NCBI GenBank assembly: GCA_001797285.1
Contig: MGOZ01000041.1
Span: forward strand, 67,296 to 131,295
Length of the DNA stretch: 64,000 nucleotides
Direction: 5' to 3'
Origin: Coxiella sp. RIFCSPHIGHO2_12_FULL_42_15
GTDB taxonomy: Bacteria; Pseudomonadota; Gammaproteobacteria; Coxiellales; Coxiellaceae
Shown: positions 17,177 through 26,606 of the stretch, piece after piece
Numbering within the stretch: the stretch's first letter is position 1
Layout of the letters: each line of letters opens with the position of its first letter
The notes under the pieces: model-generated
What the model was told of the DNA's origin: nothing
Databases searched by the model: none
Seen by the model: the letters and a program-made list of their open reading frames with translations, nothing else
Made by a program: the position numbers and the translations under genes

Positions 17177-19183
17177 CTAAGAGTTGTGCGCCGGGCTACA
17201 CGGCGCCCAGCGTTGTAAAATTTCCATTAATTTATTTTGAATAATGGGTTTCGCAATCACTTCATTCATTCCCACCTGATAACAACGCTCTTTATCTTGC
17301 GCAAAAACATGAGCAGTCATAGCAATAATAGGCACCTGCTCGATCTGTTTTTCCTCGCGACGAATTTTTTCAACCAATGTAAAACCATCCATGTCCGGCA
17401 AACCAATATCCATAAAAATAAGATCATAACGATTTTTTATCATTTCTAACGCTACTGCAGCACAATCAGCGATATCGACTTTGCAACCGCATTGTTCCAA
17501 TAACAATCGCGAAATTTTTTGATTAATAAAATTATCTTCAACCACTAATACGTAAATATCGTATTTTTCCTGGGGGATTGCATCCACTTCCGGCGTATTT
17601 GTAATAACGGTCAATGTATCTGAAATTGAAGTTGGTTGCGCAACCGTAAACGGCAATATACAACTAAATTGTGAACCCACACCCAATTCACTCGTTACCA
17701 TAGTAGAACCCCCCATTTTCTCGACGAGCTCTTTCACAATCGCTAATCCCAAACCCACACCATCATACTTTCTCTGGTAGACAGAATCAATTTGTTGAAA
17801 GCGATCAAAAATCGTGTTTAATTTCGATTTATCAATGCCAATACCCGTGTCTTCAACCGTAAAACAAGCCACCAATCGAGTTAAACTTTTTTGCACACTA
17901 GCGACCGTTAATTGCACGTGACCATGGTCGGTAAATTTAATCGCATTAGAAAGTAAATTAACTAAAATTTGTGAGACTCGCTTTGGGTCACAAACAATGT
18001 GGGGGCTGTCTTGCAGCACATACGCTAAACGCAAATCTAATTTTTTTTTCATCGCCTGAAGCTGCATATTCGCAACAATGCGCTCAACCAACTCCTTGAG
18101 ATTAACCACTTCATGGTCAAACCGTAATGCACCCGCTTCTAATTTTGAAAAATCCAGCAAATCACTCAGTAATGACAATAAACTTTGCCCCGATTGCGTA
18201 ATAACATTGACATGACTGCGCTGCTCTTCGGTAAGATCAGAAGATATCAAGATTTGCGCCATACCTAAAATGGCATTCAACGGAGTTCGCAATTCGTGAC
18301 TCATCATCGCAAGAAAATCGGATTTTGCCTTATTGGCTTTTTCAGCATTTTCTTTTGCTTCCAATAACTCGTGCTCACGCACAACATCACTGGTAATATC
18401 AGACGCAATACCCGCAAAACCGATAAAATAACCTTCCTCATCCGTAATAGGAAAATTCACATCTTTAATGCAACGAATCTCACCATCAGGACGACGAATT
18501 CGATAGCGATTTTCATATTTTTTATTGGTTGTATCCTCATGACAGTCATCAAGACGAATATTCATATTATTGATGTCACGATCCTCTTCCACCAACGTGT
18601 CAATCCAAGAGGCGGGATTCTTATAAAGTTCTTGCACACTGCGCCCCCAAACACGTTCATATGAGGGACTTAAATATAATTGTCGAGTTCCTGAAGGGTC
18701 GCGCACCCAAAATACACTTTCAATTTTCTCAGCAAAAAATTTAAAAAAATAGCTGGCTTCATTCAATGCTCGCGTAGAGAATTTATGCTTCGTGGTATCC
18801 TGAGCAATACCCACAAATCCAATACAACGACCATATTCAAACACAGGAATGCCAAAATCTTTAATCCAATGCAATCGATTCATGCCATCACGAATACGAT
18901 ATTCCTCTTCAAAAAATTGATCCTTTGCTACCGTGGCCTGAAACGTCATTAATTTTTGCCGCAAGCGATCACGATCTTCTAAGAAAATGGCATCTAACCA
19001 ACTCGCTGAATTTTCGTAAAGACTCTCACGTGAACGTCCCCATATTTTTTCATACGATGGACTGACATAAAGATATTCACTCCAATCACACGAACGAATC
19101 CAAATAATATCTTGTGTATGCTCCGCAAATTTCGCAAAAGCAATTCCGAGCTGATTTATAATTCTGACAAGTTGACCGACCAT
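17177..19183 (-). CDS. PAS-PAS hybrid sensor histidine kinase/response regulator
   Basis: A protein of 668 residues, taking the ATG at 19183 (GAG seven bases upstream) over a TTG at 19195. Two similar PAS/PAC units lie at about 15-130 and 140-265, both with YLSPSYE.../VWGRS-type motifs and PAC ends. They are followed by HisKA (SHELRTPLNAILGMAQ), HATPase (LLSNAIKFTDHG, EDTGIGID, GVGLGLAIVKELV) and a C-terminal receiver domain (VVEDNFINQ, LIFMDIGLPDMDG, AMTAHV). There are no membrane helices, so it is a cytoplasmic sensor. The output partner is not obvious in the neighbourhood. All phosphotransfer residues are present. Confidence 0.92.
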   Translation of the reverse strand: MVGQLVRIINQLGIAFAKFAEHTQDIIWIRSCDWSEYLYVSPSYEKIWGRSRESLYENSASWLDAIFLEDRDRLRQKLMTFQATVAKDQFFEEEYRIRDGMNRLHWIKDFGIPVFEYGRCIGFVGIAQDTTKHKFSTRALNEASYFFKFFAEKIESVFWVRDPSGTRQLYLSPSYERVWGRSVQELYKNPASWIDTLVEEDRDINNMNIRLDDCHEDTTNKKYENRYRIRRPDGEIRCIKDVNFPITDEEGYFIGFAGIASDITSDVVREHELLEAKENAEKANKAKSDFLAMMSHELRTPLNAILGMAQILISSDLTEEQRSHVNVITQSGQSLLSLLSDLLDFSKLEAGALRFDHEVVNLKELVERIVANMQLQAMKKKLDLRLAYVLQDSPHIVCDPKRVSQILVNLLSNAIKFTDHGHVQLTVASVQKSLTRLVACFTVEDTGIGIDKSKLNTIFDRFQQIDSVYQRKYDGVGLGLAIVKELVEKMGGSTMVTSELGVGSQFSCILPFTVAQPTSISDTLTVITNTPEVDAIPQEKYDIYVLVVEDNFINQKISRLLLEQCGCKVDIADCAAVALEMIKNRYDLIFMDIGLPDMDGFTLVEKIRREEKQIEQVPIIAMTAHVFAQDKERCYQVGMNEVIAKPIIQNKLMEILQRWAPCSPAHNS

Positions 19184-19310
19184 CACCAATCTCAAACAAG
19201 CAATAATTTAATTGACACTTGAAACTACAGCGATCATGATAGCACTTAGCAATAGAGAATAGAATTTTTTCAAAATTTCTTATTCCTTAATCCTAATTTA
19301 ATGGCAAGAA

Positions 19311-21488
19311 ATGATGAAACACCCGGAAAAAAATCATATTAAAAAAATAAAACGAACATTATCAAACTTAAGCGATAGCGAAACACCACAAAAATTTATA
19401 GCGGTTCCTGAACTTTTCCAGCAACGCGCCGACGAATTTCCCGAAGGGAAAGTTATTTTTCATTATGGCGCATTAGAACCTAGGGAACGCCTGGAACTCT
19501 CCTATCGTGGACTGAATGAGCAATCCGATACATTGGCCAATTATTTGGAAGCATTGAACGTCAATGCCGCAGATGAAACGATGGTTGGCATTTGCATGCC
19601 ACGGGGCATTCCCTATCTTATTGCGATTTTTGCAATTTTAAAGGCTGGCGGAACGTTCGTTCCTCTCGAACATAATGCCGCAGCGTCTGTCCTCTACAAA
19701 TTAAAGGATACTAAATTGACGATGGTGATTGGCGACGTTTCCACCCAAAAACTCATACCTCCATCGATTCAGTTTATTTCTGCAAACACACCTATTCCTG
19801 CAAATTACCAATATCCCCGAAACCCCAACAGAGCTATCACTCCTGCAACTCGCGCCTACATTATGTATACTTCAGGCACAACCGGTAATCCCAAAGGGGT
19901 GGAAATAGAACATCATAGTTTGCAAATGCTGTGGGATTCAACAAAAGACCTCATTCAAGAAGGTATTAAACCCAGTCAAAATCGGCAAGAAGTGTTGAAA
20001 AATGATGGTGTTCTCATGATTTCACCCTTCACCTTTGATGCGAGTATTCACGATCTATTTGAAGGAATTCTCACTCCCCGTACCCATCTCCTTTGCGAGG
20101 AACTACGAATCTCGCCCATGGCGATTGAAAGCGTTATCGAAAATGAAAAAATTACCATGGCAACGTTCTTAGCCACCTTGTTAGTCGCTCTCAATTTTTA
20201 TCGATTGCATACATTAAGGGACATTATTTGTATGGGTTCGCCGCCAAAAGAAAATGTACTTTTTATTTTGGCTCAAATGAATATTCTCCGTACCGTGCGT
20301 AATGAATGGGGGGTCACCGAAGCGACCGTCAGAAATACGTCCAATCCTTGCGACAGTGATCATTGGTCAGATGAACGTGCTAAATCTATTGGCACCGCAC
20401 GACGAGGCTGTAAAATTCATATCTTACATCCTGAAACATTAAAGCCTGCTGCAACAGGAGAAATCTTTGTTGAAGGGTCTCTTGCGCGCGGTTACTTAAA
20501 TAAACCGGAGTTAACACAACAACGTTTTATCGAAGTTCAGTTGGAAAATGACGACATCGACAAACCACATCCCAAAAAACCTAAAAGGCAACCCTCTCCG
20601 GTGGGTCATGCCACTCGCTTATATCGAACAGGCGATATTGGCACACGATTAAGCAATGGTTGCATTTTATTCGGTGGACGTACTGATCGAGAAATTAAAT
20701 ATCAAGGCGGCATTCGAGTTAATCTGGGTGCTATAGAAAATTGTCTCATGCAATATCCCAAGGTAGAACGAGCTGCCATACTGACCCAACAATCCGGCAT
20801 GGTTACGCACATTGTCGCTTACATACAAATGAAAGCTGCCGAACACGATGAATCCACTCACCTACAATTACGAAATTGGCTTTCTGCGGAAGGATTTGAT
20901 AAAACGCTTCCAAGTCAATTTATTTTTTGTGATATTGCATTAACTCGAAACGGAAAAATAAATTATACCCTTTTACCCAAAGCTCAACTCACACATCCGC
21001 CGGTGATTCTTTCCCCAGCTCGTGGAATAGAAGAAAAAATTGCTCAGCTATGGCAAGAAGTTCTGGGATTACAAAAAGACCCCATTTGTAGTACGCAACC
21101 TTTTACCCATTATGGTGGAGATTCTCTTGGGCAAGCGATTCTTGAAACTAAAATCAACCGCTGTTTTAAATTAAAATATCCACATGCCATGACTCTAAAA
21201 ATGATTGTGATGGAATATCAAACTATCCAACAACAAGCAAATTTCATCGACACCGTTTTAAAGAAGAAAGAATCAGCATCATTACCTTCGCCTCTGTTAA
21301 AATCGCTCACGCCCACATCGATATTTCCACCCATGAAAGCCGATATTGTTACCCGAGGAAAAAACCCATCCTTCTATTTTATTCCTCGTCGATCGTCACT
21401 CAGCCAAGTCGATCAATGGCAAAAAGGATCGATAGAAATAGATCCTCTGCACCAACCTCCAAAAGCAAACTTGCTTTTAACGCTATAG
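19311..21488 (+). CDS. NRPS-like adenylation-carrier (A-PCP) protein
   Basis: A protein of 725 residues. The adenylation core motifs are present: YIMYTSGTTGNPKG (A3, about 183-196), FTFDASIHDLFEG (A4), NEWGVTEATV (A5), YRTGDIGTRLSNG (A7), RTDREIKYQGGIRVNLGAIE (A8) and LTRNGKINY (A10). A carrier domain follows with THYGGDSLGQA, whose Ser near 604 is the phosphopantetheine site. The Asp in FDAS suggests an alpha-amino acid substrate. No condensation or reductase domain is attached; residues 650-725 are a poorly conserved tail. A thioesterase-like gene follows ten bases later. Together they may activate and release, or transfer, one amino acid. The product is unknown. Confidence 0.9.
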   Translation: MMKHPEKNHIKKIKRTLSNLSDSETPQKFIAVPELFQQRADEFPEGKVIFHYGALEPRERLELSYRGLNEQSDTLANYLEALNVNAADETMVGICMPRGIPYLIAIFAILKAGGTFVPLEHNAAASVLYKLKDTKLTMVIGDVSTQKLIPPSIQFISANTPIPANYQYPRNPNRAITPATRAYIMYTSGTTGNPKGVEIEHHSLQMLWDSTKDLIQEGIKPSQNRQEVLKNDGVLMISPFTFDASIHDLFEGILTPRTHLLCEELRISPMAIESVIENEKITMATFLATLLVALNFYRLHTLRDIICMGSPPKENVLFILAQMNILRTVRNEWGVTEATVRNTSNPCDSDHWSDERAKSIGTARRGCKIHILHPETLKPAATGEIFVEGSLARGYLNKPELTQQRFIEVQLENDDIDKPHPKKPKRQPSPVGHATRLYRTGDIGTRLSNGCILFGGRTDREIKYQGGIRVNLGAIENCLMQYPKVERAAILTQQSGMVTHIVAYIQMKAAEHDESTHLQLRNWLSAEGFDKTLPSQFIFCDIALTRNGKINYTLLPKAQLTHPPVILSPARGIEEKIAQLWQEVLGLQKDPICSTQPFTHYGGDSLGQAILETKINRCFKLKYPHAMTLKMIVMEYQTIQQQANFIDTVLKKKESASLPSPLLKSLTPTSIFPPMKADIVTRGKNPSFYFIPRRSSLSQVDQWQKGSIEIDPLHQPPKANLLLTL

Positions 21489-21498
21489 GAGAATAACC

Positions 21499-22881
21499 AT
21501 GCCCTTTTTCAAAAGTGGCTCAGACCATCGCGAAATAATTTTTTTTATCCCCGGCATCAATGGAACTGCAACTCCTGGGCTAGAAGCATTCATCGAAACC
21601 TTGGTCGATCAAATTTCAAACGACAAAGTGATATATACGTATACCGACGACCGTCTCATTAACGGTAACGTAACAATGCCGCGCGACCTTGCAGAAATGG
21701 CCCGCACCATTGTCAATGACATCCGAGAAACCGCGCCTGGAAAATCAGAATATAATATTATTTTCTATTCTTACTCTTGTCTCAGCGCACCTTACGTAAA
21801 AAAATATATGGATGACTTAGGAATAACACTGCGGCTGACATTAATCGATCAACCCGCTTTATCAATTATAAGGAATAAAAAATTTCCTTTTAAAGTTAAA
21901 ATGATTAGCGAAATTCTACTTCGAGTTGCTGTCAATTTAGAGATTGATACTCAACCACTCACCCCTGAAAATCAAGCTATACTTTCCCAATATGCACGCG
22001 AGAAAAAAAGCATTTCTCACCCCGAGGTCATCAACAAAATTTTTAACTGCGTCATTCCAGATTTTAATGCGCAAATTCAAAAAATGGAACTGTCTTTTCA
22101 AGACAACGAAGCACAAAACGACCCTGAATATCGAGATATATTACGCGAAAAACTATTTCGCGCTCACCATATCCTCATTTTAACACGAACCAACATCAAA
22201 GAAATGTTCTCTGCTAAAATGGATCTTTCAAAAACCGCTCTCCTCAAGAATACTTTAATTATTTCAACTGTGGCCACGTTAAATTATCATAAATGCCTGA
22301 ACACAGATTTAGGTTGGTCATTTTTTTTAGATCCAAGCGACGCATCAAACCAAATGAATTGCCTGCGCTCAGAATCTGCCAATCATTTTTCTATTATGAA
22401 TCCAACCAGCCTGAAAGGCGGTGACTGTGAAGCACTGCAATACATGATTTCTGCTTGGCATAAACTTTACGCGCCTTCTAGTAAAATCACCTTTCCCAGT
22501 GGAGCAACTCTCCTACAACAACCCAGCACCTACTTTAGCATACAGCCCTATCCCTCGAGGAAAAGAGAATACTCAGAATTGCAAATCACTCCACCCTCTA
22601 TCAGTAACCCCTTGGAGGGTGAATTCAATAAACGTAAAAAAATGGATTTCGCTATTCAGAATCTGTTACACGTATTTGACTTACCGTGTTCAGAAAAGAT
22701 AAAAGATGAAATGGCATCCAAAATTGCCATTAGTTTGTTCGCTAAAAAAGTTCAACTCGAATTAGAAAGTGGGAGAGAAGGTAACAGTTCGCTCAGTTAT
22801 TCTCGATTTTTTCAATGGCCGGTTGAACCTCAATTTTCCGATAATGAGGCAGTTCCATTTTCCTCATCTAACTTCCCATAA
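21499..22881 (+). CDS. Thioesterase-like alpha/beta hydrolase with C-terminal extension
   Basis: A protein of 460 residues, with AGGAG seven bases before the ATG. Residues 1-300 align by eye with NRPS thioesterases: IFFIPGINGTATPG (oxyanion loop), IIFYSYSCLSAPYV with the presumed nucleophile Ser91, LTLIDQPAL with Asp117, and ANHFSIM with His296. The nucleophile elbow is unusual: the two flanking glycines of G-x-S-x-G are Phe and Ser. The remaining 160 residues, including a KREYSE/KRKKMD basic stretch, match nothing recognised. Co-transcription with the A-PCP gene suggests it acts on the carrier-bound amino acid. Activity is uncertain because of the altered elbow. Confidence 0.65.
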   Translation: MPFFKSGSDHREIIFFIPGINGTATPGLEAFIETLVDQISNDKVIYTYTDDRLINGNVTMPRDLAEMARTIVNDIRETAPGKSEYNIIFYSYSCLSAPYVKKYMDDLGITLRLTLIDQPALSIIRNKKFPFKVKMISEILLRVAVNLEIDTQPLTPENQAILSQYAREKKSISHPEVINKIFNCVIPDFNAQIQKMELSFQDNEAQNDPEYRDILREKLFRAHHILILTRTNIKEMFSAKMDLSKTALLKNTLIISTVATLNYHKCLNTDLGWSFFLDPSDASNQMNCLRSESANHFSIMNPTSLKGGDCEALQYMISAWHKLYAPSSKITFPSGATLLQQPSTYFSIQPYPSRKREYSELQITPPSISNPLEGEFNKRKKMDFAIQNLLHVFDLPCSEKIKDEMASKIAISLFAKKVQLELESGREGNSSLSYSRFFQWPVEPQFSDNEAVPFSSSNFP

Positions 22882-22980
22882 GGAACTGTAAAGATATCTT
22901 AAGCCACTAAATTCAACAAGGCTTTTTCTTGGACTCTAAACCAATCCCTGTTTTGACAGCGCACATCGTATTAAGGATAC

Positions 22981-23148
22981 TATAGTGTTTCGGATAAATA
23001 TTTTTGTGAAAATGATCGTGCCACTAGAAGCCAACCCTCTCCTAGTCTCTCCCGCAAGCGGGAGAGGGAAGCTCGAAGGTAAGCACCATTGCCGGTAAGA
23101 TAATTGAAATAGTTTATTTTTACCAAAATATTTATCTGAAACACTATA
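22981..23148. mobile_element. 168-bp MITE, copy 2
   Basis: TATAGTGTTTCGGATAAATA at the left and its inverted partner ATTTATCTGAAACACTATA at the right bound exactly 168 bp, the same as copy 1, with the same central CTCTCCCGC/GCGGGAGAG hairpin. It fills most of the gap (22882-23182) between the thioesterase and the next gene. It lies about 35 bases before that gene's start, where it may carry or block a promoter. Confidence 0.8.
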
Positions 23149-23182
23149 TATGCCCACCATTTAAATGATAAGGACATTTTTC

Positions 23183-24802
23183 ATGAGACAACCTGAAATT
23201 AATCAACCTTTTTTAGAATCTGAGCATTCTGGAGAAGCCTTACAAAAAAAAATTAATATCGCTCGAAATATCAATGCCTTTCTGACAACCACAGGGATGA
23301 TTTCAATTGGTTTACTTGCCATGCTTGAAACCCATAATAATGTTGAAAAAAATCAGCATTGGCCTTTACCCGCTGTCATTACAATAGATTGTGTCGCCTT
23401 TTTCACTGCTTTAATGGGAAAAGTTGCTATTGTTTTATATTTCAATGAATCTGAATTTTTAAGCGGATTTGAAAAAATAATTCGAAATGAAATTCCCCAT
23501 TTTTTTAAATTAAAAAATAAATCCTTTTTGTCATTATTCGGATGGATGCTTAATATATTAATGAGCTTGAATTCCTGTCTTTTTTGGACGGGACTCGCGC
23601 AAGTAAGCTTTATAAAATCCGGAGAACTCTTGAATGAATACGAATCTAGCGTTGCCAAAACAGCAGGAAATTTAATTAGCCAACCGTATTTTTTTCTATT
23701 TTTTGTGCTTTCTTCATTGTATGCAAATATTTTTTCTTGGCCAGGCATTCATATAGGCGGGTATCATCTGCAAAAATCCTTTTTTCAGTGGTTAAATCAA
23801 CACAACGATTATCGATTACTCAAAGAAGATATTACCACCAGAATGAAAAACACACATCGCCATTTAATGCTCGAAATGAAACAGGCAACCCTCAATATTC
23901 CAGATGCTTTTCCAATCGTTCAAGCATTGCATAATCAAATAATTTTCGCTGCCAATGGAGAAAATCCTACCGATAGTATCCACAATATGATACAAAATAT
24001 TTCTATTGCAGATGCTAAACAACTGCGTCACGCTTATATTGCACTAAATGCTGAACCTCACACTCCAGAATCTTCAGTGCTTTATTATCTTAAGCGTTTT
24101 ATTTCTTTTGCACTTTCAGGATTATCTGTTTATGGATTTCGCAATATATTGGGTTTAGCCGAAATGGTTTGGGATAACTGGGGAATGAAACGCGTTGCTT
24201 CCTACGGAGCAGGACTTTTTGCGTATTATTCTATTGCTGTTGTTGTATTCCTTACCGTCTACCCTACATTAAATAATCTTCTAAACTTACACAAAGAGGG
24301 GATTCCACCGCATGTATTTTCTCACAAAACACTGTTATTTATTCTTAGTATGGTTTTTTTTATTGGCATTTGTGGTGGCTTAGCGAATGCTGAACAAAGT
24401 GATCTGGATGGCGAGTCAACACTGGATGTTGCTAATGCAGATATCTCTTCCTTTCTCATCGATTCTTTCGCGATTTACATGATTCCTAAAAACTATCTCG
24501 AAAATAAAATTTCTGCGGCGCCACTTCAGAACGAAAATGAAATTCTACAATTTAAAAAACACTTTATCACACTCAAAAATACGGGTAATCACGTTTGCAA
24601 TATCGATCATTTGAGTGAATATGATCTAAAGGAACTTGCAGAACACGCAAAAAAAAATAACGAAGCAATGGCACAGTCAAATCCCAATTACTTGTCCCTT
24701 CCGAAAGGTTCACGTCGATTTCAAATTTTTAAAGCGCGCCCCCTACGAACTGAGACAAGTTTGGAGTTTTCAAACAGTCCCCTTCTTCAATCAAAAAAAT
24801 AA
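23183..24802 (+). CDS. Seven-helix membrane protein of unknown function
   Basis: A protein of 539 residues from the ATG at 23183, which has AAGGA eight bases upstream; an ATG six codons earlier lacks a ribosome site. Predicted helices are near 30-52, 62-90, 115-142, 165-185, 305-325, 345-370 and 385-405, with a roughly 120-residue hydrophilic segment between helices 4 and 5 and a hydrophilic tail. No motif was recognised. Its position after the MITE and beside other orphan genes fits the lineage-specific, possibly host-directed proteins seen in Legionellales, but nothing in the sequence proves that role. Confidence 0.6.
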   Translation: MRQPEINQPFLESEHSGEALQKKINIARNINAFLTTTGMISIGLLAMLETHNNVEKNQHWPLPAVITIDCVAFFTALMGKVAIVLYFNESEFLSGFEKIIRNEIPHFFKLKNKSFLSLFGWMLNILMSLNSCLFWTGLAQVSFIKSGELLNEYESSVAKTAGNLISQPYFFLFFVLSSLYANIFSWPGIHIGGYHLQKSFFQWLNQHNDYRLLKEDITTRMKNTHRHLMLEMKQATLNIPDAFPIVQALHNQIIFAANGENPTDSIHNMIQNISIADAKQLRHAYIALNAEPHTPESSVLYYLKRFISFALSGLSVYGFRNILGLAEMVWDNWGMKRVASYGAGLFAYYSIAVVVFLTVYPTLNNLLNLHKEGIPPHVFSHKTLLFILSMVFFIGICGGLANAEQSDLDGESTLDVANADISSFLIDSFAIYMIPKNYLENKISAAPLQNENEILQFKKHFITLKNTGNHVCNIDHLSEYDLKELAEHAKKNNEAMAQSNPNYLSLPKGSRRFQIFKARPLRTETSLEFSNSPLLQSKK

Positions 24803-24804
24803 AA

Positions 24805-24836
24805 AAAACCAGGCAACGAAGCCTGGTTTTCTTATT
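24805..24836 (+). terminator. Rho-independent terminator
   Basis: AAAACCAGGC (24805-24814), loop AACGAA and GCCTGGTTTT (24821-24830) form a 10-bp stem followed by CTTATT. It directly follows the membrane-protein stop codon. The A-rich side suggests it may also work on the other strand. Confidence 0.85.
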
Positions 24837-25054
24837 CCAAGGAAGACTTTAAATGGAATTAGGTTGGCAATCCTTACCAGGGGGAATCCCTACCCCTAAT
24901 CCTTTTGAATGCTGGATGTCCTATCCTGTTTCACTTCATGTCATTTGCATTCAGTCAATCAGAATGTACAATCTAACATTTCGCGGAGCGAACAGATGTA
25001 GGATAATAGCTTGCAATTATGTAGGAAATATCTCACTTTAAATGACCCATACTA

Positions 25055-25083
25055 AGTTATTCTTAATAACTCTGCGTTATGAT
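25055..25083 (+). promoter_or_regulatory. Putative promoter with palindrome before the HAD-like gene
   Basis: TATGAT (25078-25083) could serve as -10, about 30 bases before the ATG. The -35 position is occupied by a perfect palindrome, AGTTATT-CTT-AATAACT (25055-25071), which may be a regulator site. The remaining intergenic DNA from 24837 shows nothing else. Confidence 0.35.
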
Positions 25084-25114
25084 GACGTTTTTAAAATAAT
25101 CTTAGGTGTTCACT

Positions 25115-26344
25115 ATGAGTAAATCCGCTATTTTAGTCCAAATATTAGATCTTCTATACTATGATGCTGACATACTGACTTTTAATACTCTATTGCTTAA
25201 TGCACTTACCCCCTATCTGAACAAAAATTCTGTCGAACTGATTATCCTAATAGCTCCACCTGCGGAAAAAGACGAACAAGGCATATTAAGCAAAAACGGC
25301 GCATTCAGTAGAGTGGCAACCATCGAAATAATAGGGTTACTGGCGCAAAAACTAAAAGGAATGAGGTATCGCATCAGTCGTGACATGCAACCTGATTTGC
25401 TCTCTCTTTCTTTCCAAGAAAAATTTTGGCACGGTCATACAAAAAAGATTCTCATTCGCCATCTAAGTTCTGCACACCCCCTTGATCATGAGTTTCTAAA
25501 ACAACATGACGTTACACCGATAGAATTAAAAACGTCACATGTACTATCATCGCATTTAGAAGGCGTAAAAAAGCGATTACATGCCCTCCTGCGCACGCAT
25601 GAATTTCAGCGCTTAATCACGATACTCGATAATGATGGGACGCTCCTTTGTAATTTCCGTACCGAGCTGTGGAAGCGAACCATCGTCAATATCAGCGTCA
25701 TTAAAGCCGCAAAAGCGTTGCATACGCTAGGTGGAAAATACCCTGACCTCACTATTGAAGCTTATTCAATGACCGCGCGCCAAAAAGCGCCCGAACTGCA
25801 TATTAGGGGGCAGCATCCCACAGCCATGGATTTCGTCGCCATAGAAGCAAAAAAACTAAATTTGAACTTGAAATTAGACAATGAAATTTCATTCTCATTT
25901 CCTATTTGGCCGGAGAATGAAGATGAGATCTTATCGAACTTTATCACCAAAGTTGAGCATATCGATAAATTGGTTCGCGACGGAAAAATGGATATCAATA
26001 ATACGGTGATTGTACTATTCGATGATAATTGGGATATGGAACTCGTACCGAGAATCATCAACCCCATTCAAGAACGTTGGAAAGCGGATTTTAATTGCTA
26101 CTTAATTACGATACCCGTGATGAAACATGTTTTCGATGCACAAGATATCAAACAACTCAATCAAGTGACATCACCTCAACAATCATCCCATGTCATCCGC
26201 ACAAATCAATATTCTTTTTTTCAGAATTATTTTAGCAACCCAAATAGCCTTATTGCCGAAATTCGTCAGCAACCACTAGAGCAGGAACAAGAGGTAAAAA
26301 CAATAAAAACACCTAATCTTAGCGATATCACCCCGGCACCCTAA
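25115..26344 (+). CDS. HAD-like protein with unknown flanking domains
   Basis: A protein of 409 residues from the ATG at 25115, with AGG eight bases upstream; a GTG three codons earlier overlaps that site. Central residues TILDNDGTLLC (about 170-180) match HAD motif I (DxDGT). AYSMTARQ could be motif II and VLFDDNWDME the acidic motif IV. The N-terminal 150 residues (LLYYDADILTFNT, LIILIAPPAEKDEQG) and the last 70, rich in Gln and Ser, are not recognised. A phosphatase-like role is possible. Context does not tie it to a pathway; an effector role is only a guess. Confidence 0.55.
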   Translation: MSKSAILVQILDLLYYDADILTFNTLLLNALTPYLNKNSVELIILIAPPAEKDEQGILSKNGAFSRVATIEIIGLLAQKLKGMRYRISRDMQPDLLSLSFQEKFWHGHTKKILIRHLSSAHPLDHEFLKQHDVTPIELKTSHVLSSHLEGVKKRLHALLRTHEFQRLITILDNDGTLLCNFRTELWKRTIVNISVIKAAKALHTLGGKYPDLTIEAYSMTARQKAPELHIRGQHPTAMDFVAIEAKKLNLNLKLDNEISFSFPIWPENEDEILSNFITKVEHIDKLVRDGKMDINNTVIVLFDDNWDMELVPRIINPIQERWKADFNCYLITIPVMKHVFDAQDIKQLNQVTSPQQSSHVIRTNQYSFFQNYFSNPNSLIAEIRQQPLEQEQEVKTIKTPNLSDITPAP

Positions 26345-26490
26345 GTCACAGTGGAGGATTGCCGCAGAAAAGAGACTATGCTAAGATTCCGCACTTAAAT
26401 GTGCTGCATAGTAACCGGCTTTGAACCCGTTGAGTGAGCCGGAATTTTGCCAGGCCATGGATGGTCGGGTGAACGGTAAAGCAAAAACAC

Positions 26491-26567
26491 GCGCCCGTAG
26501 CTCAGTTGGATAGAGTAACTGGCTTCGAACCAGTGGGTCGGGAGTTCGAATCTCTCCGGGCGCGCCA
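26491..26567 (+). tRNA. tRNA-Arg (anticodon TCG)
   Basis: A 77-base cloverleaf including an encoded CCA. GCGCCCG (26491-26497) pairs with CGGGCGC (26557-26563). The anticodon stem ACTGG/CCAGT encloses CTTCGAA, giving anticodon TCG. The T arm contains GTTCGAATC. The 45 bases from the anticodon loop to CCA are duplicated exactly at 28320-28364. Confidence 0.96.
26523..26567 (+). repeat. Attachment site attL within tRNA-Arg
   Basis: This is the left member of a 45-bp perfect direct repeat. It starts at the 5' base of the anticodon loop and ends with CCA, the usual crossover region for tyrosine integrases that target tRNA genes. Flanks differ immediately outside (GATTTCG here, ACCAAAA at the right copy). 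Confidence 0.85.
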
Positions 26568-26606
26568 GATTTCGATAGATAATTCAAATAGTTATATCAT
26601 CTTTAT

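Noticed and set aside
26381-26587. 68-codon minus-strand frame containing APGEIRTPDPLVRSQLLYPTELRA-like sequence
   Set aside because: It is the antisense of the tRNA-Arg gene, a well-known spurious annotation.
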